This document shows, in pieces, positions 1 through 5,735 of a stretch of 5,735 bases of DNA. The position numbers were made by a program, and so were the translations under genes. Source of the stretch: Opitutia bacterium UBA5964 (GTDB lineage Bacteria > Verrucomicrobiota > Verrucomicrobiia > Opitutales > Coraliomargaritaceae); NCBI GenBank assembly GCA_002430605.1, contig DJBY01000062.1, forward strand, positions 48,376 to 54,110, read 5' to 3'. Position 1 is the stretch's first letter. Each line of letters opens with the position of its first letter. Under the pieces are notes generated by a model, which had not been told where the DNA came from, made no database searches, and saw nothing but the letters and a program-made list of their open reading frames with translations.

Positions 1-24
1 AGGATACTCCATCTTAGATTTCAT
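1..24 (-). CDS. Possible start of the next moxR-operon gene (partial)
   Basis: Reading leftward, an ATG at 24-22 opens a frame (MKSKMEYP) that stays open to the window edge, 37 bases after the moxR-family stop codon. A second in-frame ATG lies at 12-10. A weak purine stretch (AGAG) precedes the first ATG by a few bases. In many bacteria the gene after moxR encodes a DUF58 protein, so a gene start here is plausible from context. Eight codons are too few to recognise any family, and an open frame this short is expected by chance. This is a placement guess rather than an identification. Confidence 0.3.
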
Positions 25-61
25 TCACTCTGTGGCTCAGTGTCTCAGTGCGAGAATCAAC

Positions 62-1036
62 TTACCCAGAGACAGGTACTTTCGCGAGAATCTGGTCGAG
101 TAAATCATCCGAAGTGATCGACTCCGCTTCGGCACGGTAAGAGATCGCCATACGATGGCGCAGCAGATCATGCGCCACATCCTTCACATCTTGAGGAGTC
201 ACATAGTCACGCTGTTGCATCAGCGCATGCCCGCGAGCAGCCAACGATAAATAAATCGAGGCACGCGGCGAGGCGCCAAAACGTAAGTAACGGCCCAGAT
301 CCAAATCATATTTCTCAGGGTGACGTGTTGCATCCACCAGTCGTAAAATATAGCGCTCCACCTTCTCATCAATAAAGACCGTCTCCATTGTTGCGCGCAT
401 CTCCATCAACTCTTCGATCGTCAACACCGGTTCGATATCCAGCACCGGCTCAGTTTTGGCCATCCGCTGCATCACGATCAACTCCTCTTCCATTGACGGG
501 TAGCCGACCTTGAGCTTAAACATAAAGCGATCCACCTGTGCCTCAGGCAGTGAATAAGTGCCCTCCTGCTCGATCGGATTTTGCGTGGCCAACACCAAAA
601 ACGGCTTCGGCAGTTCATAGCTTTCTTTGCCAAGCGTCACCTGCTTCTCTTGCATCGCCTCCAGCAAAGCGCTCTGCACCTTGGCCGGCGCACGGTTAAT
701 TTCGTCCGCCAGCAGCAAATTGGTAAAGATCGGCCCCTTCTCGGCAGTAAAGCTATGCGCACGCGGATCATACACCAAGGTGCCGGTCAAATCACCCGGC
801 AATAGATCAGGGGTAAACTGAATGCGACTAAACTGCGCATGGATTGCCTGCGCCAAGCTATTGACGGTCAGCGTCTTTGCCACGCCAGGGACGCCCTCGA
901 GTAGCACGTGGCCATTGCACAATAACGCCAACAATAAGCGCTCAACCAAAGCCTCTTGGCCGACCACCACCTGGCCGACACGCTCTCGCACGGCTTGCAG
1001 CTTCGCACTGCTGGATTCAAACTTTTGATTCATCAT
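62..1036 (-). CDS. MoxR-family AAA+ ATPase
   Basis: A 324-residue AAA+ ATPase of the MoxR family, cytosolic, presumed to act as an ATP-driven chaperone that remodels or activates partner proteins, often together with von Willebrand factor A proteins. Seen in the sequence: Walker A at residues 48-55 (GVPGVAKT), Walker B at 107-112 with acidic D111-E112 followed by INRAPAKVQSALLEAMQE, sensor 1 around 150-153 (ATQN) with the family motif NPIEQEGTYSLPEAQ, a candidate arginine finger at R170 (VDRF), and sensor 2 R258 in GASPRAS. A helical lid domain fills residues 180-324. Length and motif order are normal, so the gene looks intact. Two ATGs sit side by side at the start (1036-1034 and 1033-1031); neither has a Shine-Dalgarno sequence (the bases just upstream read gacctttATG). 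It is transcribed away from the cytochrome gene. Its own operon would continue past base 1, where a DUF58 gene is typical. The exact substrate cannot be told from this window. Confidence 0.96.
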   Translation of the reverse strand: MMNQKFESSSAKLQAVRERVGQVVVGQEALVERLLLALLCNGHVLLEGVPGVAKTLTVNSLAQAIHAQFSRIQFTPDLLPGDLTGTLVYDPRAHSFTAEKGPIFTNLLLADEINRAPAKVQSALLEAMQEKQVTLGKESYELPKPFLVLATQNPIEQEGTYSLPEAQVDRFMFKLKVGYPSMEEELIVMQRMAKTEPVLDIEPVLTIEELMEMRATMETVFIDEKVERYILRLVDATRHPEKYDLDLGRYLRFGASPRASIYLSLAARGHALMQQRDYVTPQDVKDVAHDLLRHRMAISYRAEAESITSDDLLDQILAKVPVSG

Positions 1037-1085
1037 AAAGGTCTATCGGTGAAAAGCATCTCTGCTACAAAGTAAACTGCACATA

Positions 1086-1111
1086 GTTAACTGCCAACAG
1101 GCACTGTCAAC
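1086..1111. other. Imperfect hairpin in the spacer
   Basis: GTTAACTGCC (1086-1095) can fold onto GGCACTGTCAAC (1100-1111) around an AACA loop. By hand this gives four pairs next to the loop, a two-base bulge (CT, 1104-1105), two pairs, an A-C mismatch and three more pairs: nine Watson-Crick pairs in all. There is no T-tract after it on either strand, so it is not a terminator. It could be a DNA-level operator, part of a structured RNA, or chance. No energy was calculated. Confidence 0.4.
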
Positions 1112-1194
1112 AATCGCTTCGATATCACCACCAGCTGGCACAATCGACTAGTGCGCGGATTCCACTCAAGCAAACACCTCGGCCACGGTTTTTT

Positions 1195-1227
1195 AGCATG
1201 CTTACAGGCCAGGCTGTAGCGCAAGCT
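1195..1227. other. Long imperfect inverted repeat / hairpin in the spacer
   Basis: AGCATGCTTACAG (1195-1207) faces CTGTAGCGCAAGCT (1214-1227) around a six-base loop (GCCAGG). The arms give TACAG/CTGTA (5 pairs), a T-G wobble, a bulged C at 1220, TGC/GCA (3 pairs), one A-A mismatch and AGC/GCT (3 pairs). A T6 run (1189-1194) lies immediately before it on the plus strand, which is the wrong side for a plus-strand terminator; on the minus strand the bases after the stem are A, so it is no terminator there either. It may be a regulator-binding site, a REP-like dispersed repeat or an RNA fold. Confidence 0.5.
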
Positions 1228-1283
1228 CAACGACAACGATCCAACAGGGCAGCTGCTAGCGGCTAACAGACAGACTACTGCCC

Positions 1284-1310
1284 CCCTCTTTTATCCGTGA
1301 GGGAGTTTTT
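1284..1310 (+). terminator. Weak terminator-like stem with T-tract upstream of the cytochrome gene
   Basis: CCCTC (1284-1288) pairs with GAGGG (1299-1303) around a ten-base loop; C1282-G1305 can add a pair past one mismatch. A T5 run (1306-1310) follows two bases after the main stem. This is the shape of a short intrinsic terminator on the plus strand, although the stem is only five pairs and the loop is large. No plus-strand gene precedes it in the window, so if real it would act on a leader transcript or a small RNA. It ends 73 bases before the cytochrome start codon. Chance is a serious alternative. Confidence 0.3.
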
Positions 1311-1337
1311 CCACTTGCTTGAATAAACCTCTCATAA

Positions 1338-1382
1338 AGTATAGGAGTCAGGTTAATTATACACAACCCGCAGTCCTATACT
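1338..1382 (+). promoter_or_regulatory. Perfect 9-bp inverted repeat abutting the cytochrome start codon
   Basis: AGTATAGGA (1338-1346) and TCCTATACT (1374-1382) are exact reverse complements separated by 27 bases; the right arm ends one base before the ATG at 1384. The intervening segment is AT-rich in its centre (TTAATTATAC, 1353-1362), where a -10 element could sit. The spacing between arm centres is 36 bases, a little over three DNA helical turns, which would suit a dimeric regulator bound on one face or a small DNA loop. If transcription starts upstream of 1338, the same arms would make an mRNA stem pressed against the start codon. The only Shine-Dalgarno-like AGGAG (1343-1347) overlaps the left arm and is too far from the ATG to serve it. 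Confidence 0.45.
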
Positions 1383-1383
1383 C

Positions 1384-4323
1384 ATGTCACCCGGCAAATC
1401 GTCCATATTGTTAACACTAGCACTCGTCTCAGGCGTGGCGGGCTATGTGTATTGGTCGAATCAAACCACACCGAGTGCGCCGTTGAAACCAATTATCCCG
1501 CCGGTCATCGCTGTAACGCCTCCGCCTGAGGTCGTTCCCCCTGCCGCACCATTAGAGCACCCGCCATTAGAGTACCCGTCATTTTTGCAATCGGAGCTTG
1601 AGCCCTTTCTTGAGGCAAACTGTATCGCCTGTCATGGTCCAGACAAACAAAAGGGCAAAGTTCGCTTTGACAGTGCTTCATGGAGTCTGAATGAGCCCGA
1701 TTCAATTGAATTTTGGTCGGAGGTACTGACTGTCTTGGAAGACGGTGAGATGCCGCCAGAAGAGGAACCAAGGCCTGATGCCGCTCAACTAGCCGCATTT
1801 ATCAATTCACTAAAAGCCGAACTGGAAGATGCCCCACAACTGGTGGCAGGCAAGAGCGACTCATTGCAACAGGATCTGGACTCGCCAGCCCAGGGCACTC
1901 CTCTCTCGCAAGCAATCATACAGCCGTTCCTGGAGCAACATTGCATGCAGTGCCATGGCTCCGAAAAGCAAAAAGGTCAGTTGCGATTCGATCAAGTGCA
2001 TTGGGAAATCACCACCAACGATGCCGCCCAACGTTGGCAGGATGTACTGGATGTCTTGAATGGTGGTGAAATGCCACCAGAGGATGAGCCTCAACCGACG
2101 AACCAGGAATTAATCGACGTTTTGGATTCATTGACTCGCTCATTGGTTGATGCGCGCAAGCGATTAACCGCAAATGGCGGAGAAATCACTATGCGCCGAC
2201 TCAATCAGCGTGAATATGCCAATACCATTCGTGATCTGTTCGGTTTCGAGATCTCTCCGCACATCATCCCTCCCGACGCTGAAGCGGCCTCATTTGATAC
2301 GGTGGGTGAAGAGCAGTTCTTCAGTGCCAATGATTTCGATAAGTATTTCGAGCTCGGCAAAAAGATCGTCGCTGAAGGTTTCAAATGGTCGGGCAAACCG
2401 CTGGCAAAAAATACGACCAAACGAATAGAGCCAGAGAAGCCGCACACGGCAAATCTCCGCGCGAAAGTGGCCGAGTTTGAGCGCAAGAAGCAGATGCTGG
2501 ATGCAGGTAAGACATGGCAGGAGATCGGCTTCCAAGACGCCGGAGATATGAAGATCTACTTTAAACAGCGCTTCGATTATGATAAGCCAGTCAAGTATCT
2601 GAAATATCCGTTGGTAGATAAGGCGTTTTATTTTGCCGATGTTCGGAATCCCGCACGTATCGGTGTGAACTTTGAACGTAATCCGGACATTCGCGCCAGT
2701 TACCGTATACGCATCAATGGCGGTGCGGTCGAGGGAGCGCCGGAAGTGCGAAAATATTTAAAACTGGATTCTGTGGATGGCGTTGTTGGGATTTTCAAAC
2801 TCGACGGCACCGACAGGCAGCCAGATCAAGTCGAACTATTGAGAACGCTTCGCTTTGGAGATAATAACCACAACTTAACCATCTATGAGAATCGACCTGA
2901 GATCAACGGTGGGGTCTCCAAATACATTAAGCTGGTGGATAAGCCGGGGGCTTGGGCGGCCGTTTGGGTCGATTGGCTCGAAACCGAGGGGCCATTCTAT
3001 CGGCAACCGACCAATTTCTTCGGTGAACTGATCAATGCTACAGATGGTGCAGCGCGCAACAGCAGTTCATTGAATTCAGATGACAATGCGCGGGAGTTCA
3101 TCGAGCGATTCGCCTACCAAGCATTCCGCCACAAGCAACCTGAACCGGCATACATTGATGGTCTGCTGGCATTTTTTGAGGAGAATCGGGCGAACGGGCA
3201 AAACTTCAATCAAGCAATGGGTGAGGCAATCGCGGTCGTTTTGGCCTCCCCTAGTTTTCTATATTTAGAAGAAGTGGGATCGGGCCCGAAGGACCGCCAG
3301 TTGAGTGATCGAGAGTTTGCAGTCAGGCTGGCTTATTTCCTCTGGAGCAGTCTACCCGACGAAGAGCTGTATCGATTTGCTGAAAATGGATCTTTGTCCG
3401 AGCCCAAGGCATTGAAAGACCAAGTAAATCGCATGCTGGCGGATTGGAAATCGGAGTCCTTTTTTGAAGGGTTTTCCAGCCAATGGGGCGATTTAGACCG
3501 CTACCAAGCCATCACTGTCGATGAAAATCAATACCATCTGTTTAATTCGGGAGTGCGCTATTCTGCTTACCGTGAAGTTATCGAGTTTTATAAGACTTTG
3601 GTCAGCGAGGATCTGCCGGTTTCGAATTTGATTGATTCGGAATTCATTGTGGCCAACTCACTGCTGGCCGACTACTACGGTATGCCCATCACTCGCGCAG
3701 AGGACCCGAATGCCTTTCAAAAGATTGCGTTGGACTGGAACTCACCGCGTGGCGGCTTACTCGGACAAACGGCATTTCTGACCATGGGTTCGAATGGCGA
3801 GCGCACTTCACCTGTCATTCGCGGTGCCATGATTCTTGAGAAATTACTCAATGATAAGCCCGCGCCACCACCGCCGAATGTCCCCGAACTCAGCCGTGCA
3901 TCCACCCAACCACTGACCAATCGCGAGATGGTCCAGCGACACCAGAGCCAAGCAGCGTGCGCATCCTGCCACAGTCGGATGGATCCGTTGGGATTTGGCC
4001 TAGAGATTTTTGATACGGTTGGCCGCTGGCGCAACACCGAACCAGTCGGCAATGATGATATTCACATCCAAGAAAGCGGCCAGTTGGTGAGTGGCATGAC
4101 TTATCGTGATCTCGATCATTTAAAGGCCCAGCTTCAAACCCAAAAACACAAGTTGGCCAAGGAGATGATCGAATCGATGACCGCCTACGGCCTTGGTCGC
4201 ACCATTGAGTTCTCCGATGATGAGGCGATATTAGCCATGGTGAACCGTTCTCATTATACTAATTATCGCATGCGTGATATGATCCATATTATTACTTCAA
4301 ACCCTCTGTTCAAATCTAAGTAA
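1384..4323 (+). CDS. Membrane-anchored multihaem cytochrome c protein, DUF1592/DUF1588 family
   Basis: A 979-residue extracytoplasmic protein of the planctomycete-type cytochrome family; its reaction is not known. Order seen: hydrophobic segment at residues about 8-24 without a clear cleavage site, so probably a signal anchor; proline-rich linker 30-65; haem domain 1 (CIACH 80-84, GEMPP with M123); haem domain 2 (CMQCH 187-191, GEMPP with M230); DUF1587 about 269-333 (MRRLNQREYANTIRDLFG); an insert of about 230 residues ending in DWLETEGP (530-537); DUF1595 about 567-627; DUF1592 about 640-765; DUF1588 about 788-887 with ERTSPVIRG and a third haem motif, CASCH 859-863, then RMDPLGFGLE; DUF1585 about 909-976. 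Two or three covalently bound haems are inferred, M123 and M230 being likely distal ligands. The start is the only upstream ATG: an in-frame TAA lies at 1354-1356. There is no Shine-Dalgarno sequence before it. It is co-transcribed, by spacing, with the DUF1552 gene 12 bases downstream. No frameshift or truncation is seen. Confidence 0.93.
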   Translation: MSPGKSSILLTLALVSGVAGYVYWSNQTTPSAPLKPIIPPVIAVTPPPEVVPPAAPLEHPPLEYPSFLQSELEPFLEANCIACHGPDKQKGKVRFDSASWSLNEPDSIEFWSEVLTVLEDGEMPPEEEPRPDAAQLAAFINSLKAELEDAPQLVAGKSDSLQQDLDSPAQGTPLSQAIIQPFLEQHCMQCHGSEKQKGQLRFDQVHWEITTNDAAQRWQDVLDVLNGGEMPPEDEPQPTNQELIDVLDSLTRSLVDARKRLTANGGEITMRRLNQREYANTIRDLFGFEISPHIIPPDAEAASFDTVGEEQFFSANDFDKYFELGKKIVAEGFKWSGKPLAKNTTKRIEPEKPHTANLRAKVAEFERKKQMLDAGKTWQEIGFQDAGDMKIYFKQRFDYDKPVKYLKYPLVDKAFYFADVRNPARIGVNFERNPDIRASYRIRINGGAVEGAPEVRKYLKLDSVDGVVGIFKLDGTDRQPDQVELLRTLRFGDNNHNLTIYENRPEINGGVSKYIKLVDKPGAWAAVWVDWLETEGPFYRQPTNFFGELINATDGAARNSSSLNSDDNAREFIERFAYQAFRHKQPEPAYIDGLLAFFEENRANGQNFNQAMGEAIAVVLASPSFLYLEEVGSGPKDRQLSDREFAVRLAYFLWSSLPDEELYRFAENGSLSEPKALKDQVNRMLADWKSESFFEGFSSQWGDLDRYQAITVDENQYHLFNSGVRYSAYREVIEFYKTLVSEDLPVSNLIDSEFIVANSLLADYYGMPITRAEDPNAFQKIALDWNSPRGGLLGQTAFLTMGSNGERTSPVIRGAMILEKLLNDKPAPPPPNVPELSRASTQPLTNREMVQRHQSQAACASCHSRMDPLGFGLEIFDTVGRWRNTEPVGNDDIHIQESGQLVSGMTYRDLDHLKAQLQTQKHKLAKEMIESMTAYGLGRTIEFSDDEAILAMVNRSHYTNYRMRDMIHIITSNPLFKSK
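1600..1833 (+). repeat. Internal repeat copy 1: N-terminal haem c domain
   Basis: Encodes residues 73-150 of the cytochrome, the first of two homologous haem c domains. It runs from EPFLEANC through CIACH, KQKGKVRFD, GEMPPEEEP to ELEDA. It aligns with copy 2 without gaps at a constant offset of 107 residues, with about 37 of 78 positions identical by hand count. Codons differ at many conserved residues, so the duplication looks old rather than recent. Confidence 0.9.
1921..2154 (+). repeat. Internal repeat copy 2: second haem c domain
   Basis: Encodes residues 180-257: QPFLEQHC, CMQCH, KQKGQLRFD, GEMPPEDEP, ending SLVDA. It matches copy 1 with every haem-binding landmark kept: both cysteines, the histidine, the KQKG turn, two tryptophans (W207, W218) and the GEMPP methionine. 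A linker of 29 residues (151-179), rich in Q, S and D, separates the copies. Conservation of all haem residues argues that both domains are functional. Confidence 0.9.
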
Positions 4324-4335
4324 GCCCCGAATAAC

Positions 4336-5646
4336 ATGAGCCAATTTATCACCAACCCCATCAGTCGTCGTTCTTTTCTACGGGCAAGTGGCGCCTGTCT
4401 GACACTTCCTTTCCTCGAGAGTTTTTCATTTGGCAAGACGGCGTCCTCCTATGTTGCGCCGAAGCGGATGGTCTTCCTGGGAGGCGGGTTTGGATTTACT
4501 GAGGATACTTTTTATCCCAAGCAGGCAGGTCGGTTCGCGGACATCGGCCTCACCGAAGGGATGATGCCGTTAAAGCGCCACCAGGACGACATCACTATGA
4601 TTTCGAATCTGACCAATATAGGTGCGACAAATCCACATGGCGGTAGTTCATCCTACCTCACCGGCGCCAATGTTTCTGGCACTCCAGGCAAACGTTTTTT
4701 TAATTCAATTTCCTGCGATCAAGTGGCAGCGCAACATCTGGGCGAGGACACGCGCTTTTCATCCTTGGTACTTTCTGCCAAGGAAAAGAGTGGCCTGCAA
4801 AATTCCGGACATGGTGACGGGCTCTCGCTCTCATGGAATGACAGTGGCAATCCGTTGCCGGGCATCAACCAGCCGATTGATTTATATCATACCATATTCC
4901 AACAACAGACTGATGGTACCCGTGCCGAGCTAGATGAACGCTTGAGGAAGAAGGAAAGTATTTTAGATATTGTGCGGGTCAATGCCAGCGCAATGAAGCG
5001 CAATCTAAGCACCAATGACCGCGAAAAACTGGATGAATACTTCCAAGGCGTGCGCCAGGTCGAACTCGGCCTTGAGCGGCAGGCGAAATGGGCGAATATT
5101 CCTAAACCCAGCGCGCCCTTTGCCGAACCCATCGACGAACTGTTTGGTGAGGAAGAGATTAAGTTGATGTATGACATGATCATCGTCGCGCTACAGACAG
5201 ATTCGACCCGAGTGGTGACTTATCGCCAACCAGTATGCTCTCTGCTAGTTGGTATCGGGGTCGCACTGCAAGCGCACTCACTCAGCCACTATGGCTTTTC
5301 CGAACCCCGCAAGAATGCCTCCCGCGAACGGGATAAAAAGTGCTCCGAGTTATTTGCACACTTTCTGGATCGCCTAAAGGAAGCGAAAGACAGCGATGGT
5401 AGCCGTTTATACGACAACTGCGTCGTCAGCTACGGGACCAATCTCCGTACCGGCCATCAACTGAAAAATCTCCCTGCTATTGTCGCGGGTGGTGGCGCTA
5501 AGAATCTCCGCAAAGGAGAGCATATTATCCTATCAGAGAAGGATACCCCACTCGCGAACTATTGGCTGACTCTGTTGCAGCAAGCAGATGTTCCAGCGAA
5601 GCAATTTAGTCATAGCACCGGTAATTTACCTGAAATCTTAACCTAG
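4336..5646 (+). CDS. Tat-exported DUF1552 family protein
   Basis: A 436-residue protein of the DUF1552 family, function not established. The N-terminus carries a twin-arginine signal (SRRSFLR, residues 10-16, RR at 11-12) followed by a hydrophobic stretch to about residue 33, so it should be exported folded across the cytoplasmic membrane. Family features I recognise: PKRMVFL after the signal, NPHGGSSSYLTGA with H101, SGHGDGLSLSW with H159, the helical KKESILDIV (205-213) and DREKLDEYF region, LQTDSTRVVTY (286-296), HSLSHYG with H314 and H318, and GTNLRTGH (H374) followed by a glycine-rich AGGG. The length is normal and no break is seen. It starts 12 bases after the cytochrome stop, with no Shine-Dalgarno sequence, so it is probably translated from the same mRNA and perhaps coupled. 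Its constant pairing with DUF1592-type cytochromes suggests a partner in the same extracytoplasmic process. The conserved histidines could bind a metal, which is inference. A resemblance in architecture to DUF1501 proteins is possible, but the sequence fits DUF1552 better. Confidence 0.93.
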   Translation: MSQFITNPISRRSFLRASGACLTLPFLESFSFGKTASSYVAPKRMVFLGGGFGFTEDTFYPKQAGRFADIGLTEGMMPLKRHQDDITMISNLTNIGATNPHGGSSSYLTGANVSGTPGKRFFNSISCDQVAAQHLGEDTRFSSLVLSAKEKSGLQNSGHGDGLSLSWNDSGNPLPGINQPIDLYHTIFQQQTDGTRAELDERLRKKESILDIVRVNASAMKRNLSTNDREKLDEYFQGVRQVELGLERQAKWANIPKPSAPFAEPIDELFGEEEIKLMYDMIIVALQTDSTRVVTYRQPVCSLLVGIGVALQAHSLSHYGFSEPRKNASRERDKKCSELFAHFLDRLKEAKDSDGSRLYDNCVVSYGTNLRTGHQLKNLPAIVAGGGAKNLRKGEHIILSEKDTPLANYWLTLLQQADVPAKQFSHSTGNLPEILT

Positions 5647-5735
5647 TTGTTTTTTTGCCGTAACGGCTCAGCGCATTTCAACGCTGGCCCCTCACCTGCC
5701 TGCCTGTTCAGACCGAAGGTATTTGAAGCTTAGTA
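5647..5735. other. Downstream non-coding segment after the DUF1552 gene
   Basis: Eighty-nine bases to the window edge with no gene that I can support. A T7 run (5650-5656) follows the stop codon almost directly but lacks a good stem before it. Three CCTG units in tandem occupy 5695-5706. A convergent gene may lie beyond the edge, but nothing here identifies one. Confidence 0.6.
5665..5689. terminator. Bulged GC-rich hairpin after the operon (possible transcript end)
   Basis: GGC-T-CAGCG (5665-5673) pairs with CGCTG-GCC (5682-5689) around CATTTCAA, giving eight pairs with one bulged T. An overlapping smaller stem, GCCG-TAA-CGGC (5657-5667), would compete with it. No T-tract follows on the plus strand and none on the minus strand, so this is not a canonical intrinsic terminator. 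It could stabilise a 3-prime end or mark a factor-dependent stop. Confidence 0.3.

Larger units (their letters stand above)
1037..1383. other. Divergent intergenic spacer, 347 bases, structured
   Basis: This spacer separates the leftward MoxR gene from the rightward cytochrome gene, so it must carry promoters for both. I see no plausible protein gene and no tRNA. I cannot place a convincing -35/-10 pair: TTGCTT (1315-1320) with TATAGG (1340-1345) is a poor match at 19-base spacing, and TTAATTATAC (1353-1362) is AT-rich but lacks a good -35 partner. There is no sigma-54 element; TGGCAC at 1136-1141 lacks the TTGC half. The spacer holds several perfect short palindromes (CCAGCTGG 1131-1138, AGCATGCT 1195-1202, GCAGCTGC 1249-1256) and the four larger inverted repeats listed separately. 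Confidence 0.8.

Noticed and set aside
581..1028. Plus-strand open frames opposite the MoxR gene
   Set aside because: They are antisense to Walker A, Walker B and sensor motifs of the ATPase; the translations are low-complexity shadows rich in R, S and A.
1136..1154. Sigma-54 type promoter at TGGCAC
   Set aside because: The required TTGC half-site is absent at the expected spacing.
1505..1798. Open frame of 97 codons on the minus strand
   Set aside because: It is antisense to the first haem domain, whose CxxCH and GEMPP motifs establish the plus-strand frame; no recognisable product.
3717..4052. Open frame of 111 codons on the minus strand
   Set aside because: It lies wholly inside the DUF1588 coding region of the cytochrome gene, whose frame has clear family motifs; the translation resembles no protein family.
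4381..4400. Lipobox around C21 of the DUF1552 protein
   Set aside because: The bases encode S18-G19-A20-C21; the -3 position lacks L, V or I and the cysteine falls early in the hydrophobic core, so a Tat signal without lipidation fits better.
5650..5656. T7 run as an intrinsic terminator tract
   Set aside because: The stems before it (for example GGTA-ATT-TACC near the gene end) are short and about 20 bases away, and the GC-rich hairpins lie after the T run rather than before it.
1..5735. CRISPR array, transposon ends, tRNA or rRNA genes
   Set aside because: No regularly spaced repeats, no transposase or terminal inverted repeats, and no cloverleaf or rRNA-like stretch were seen on either strand.

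Overview
The window holds three well-supported protein genes. On the minus strand is a MoxR-family AAA+ ATPase (62-1036). Divergent from it, on the plus strand, is a two-gene unit: a very large multihaem cytochrome c-type protein with the DUF1587/DUF1595/DUF1592/DUF1588/DUF1585 domain series (1384-4323), then, 12 bases later, a Tat-exported DUF1552 protein (4336-5646). The large-cytochrome plus DUF1552 pairing is a hallmark of Planctomycetota and Verrucomicrobiota, and also occurs in some Acidobacteriota and myxobacteria. With the middling GC content and the absence of Shine-Dalgarno sequences, I favour a verrucomicrobial genome, perhaps an aquatic Opitutae/Puniceicoccales relative. This taxonomic guess is inference.

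Layout. Bases 1-61 follow the moxR stop; an ATG reading leftward at base 24 may begin the next gene of the moxR operon. Bases 1037-1383 are a 347-base divergent spacer with no gene. It contains four inverted-repeat structures: hairpins at 1086-1111 and 1195-1227, a weak terminator-like stem plus T-tract at 1284-1310, and a perfect 9-bp inverted repeat (1338-1346 / 1374-1382) whose right arm ends one base before the cytochrome start codon. Bases 5647-5735 after the DUF1552 gene hold a bulged GC-rich hairpin and no recognisable gene.

How the genes may work together. The cytochrome has an N-terminal hydrophobic anchor and a proline-rich linker. Two tandemly duplicated haem-binding domains follow, exactly 107 residues apart, and a third CxxCH lies near the C-terminus, so up to three c-type haems would sit outside the cytoplasmic membrane. 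Its partner carries a twin-arginine signal and should be exported folded to the same compartment. No biochemical function is established for either protein as far as I know; an extracytoplasmic electron-transfer or oxidation module is the reasonable hypothesis. The MoxR ATPase is probably a separate transcription unit, usually linked to DUF58 and von Willebrand factor A proteins outside this window.

The most interesting items are the duplicated haem domain, the Sec/Tat split between the two partners, the structured spacer (possible small RNA, attenuator or operator), and the inverted repeat abutting the cytochrome start codon.
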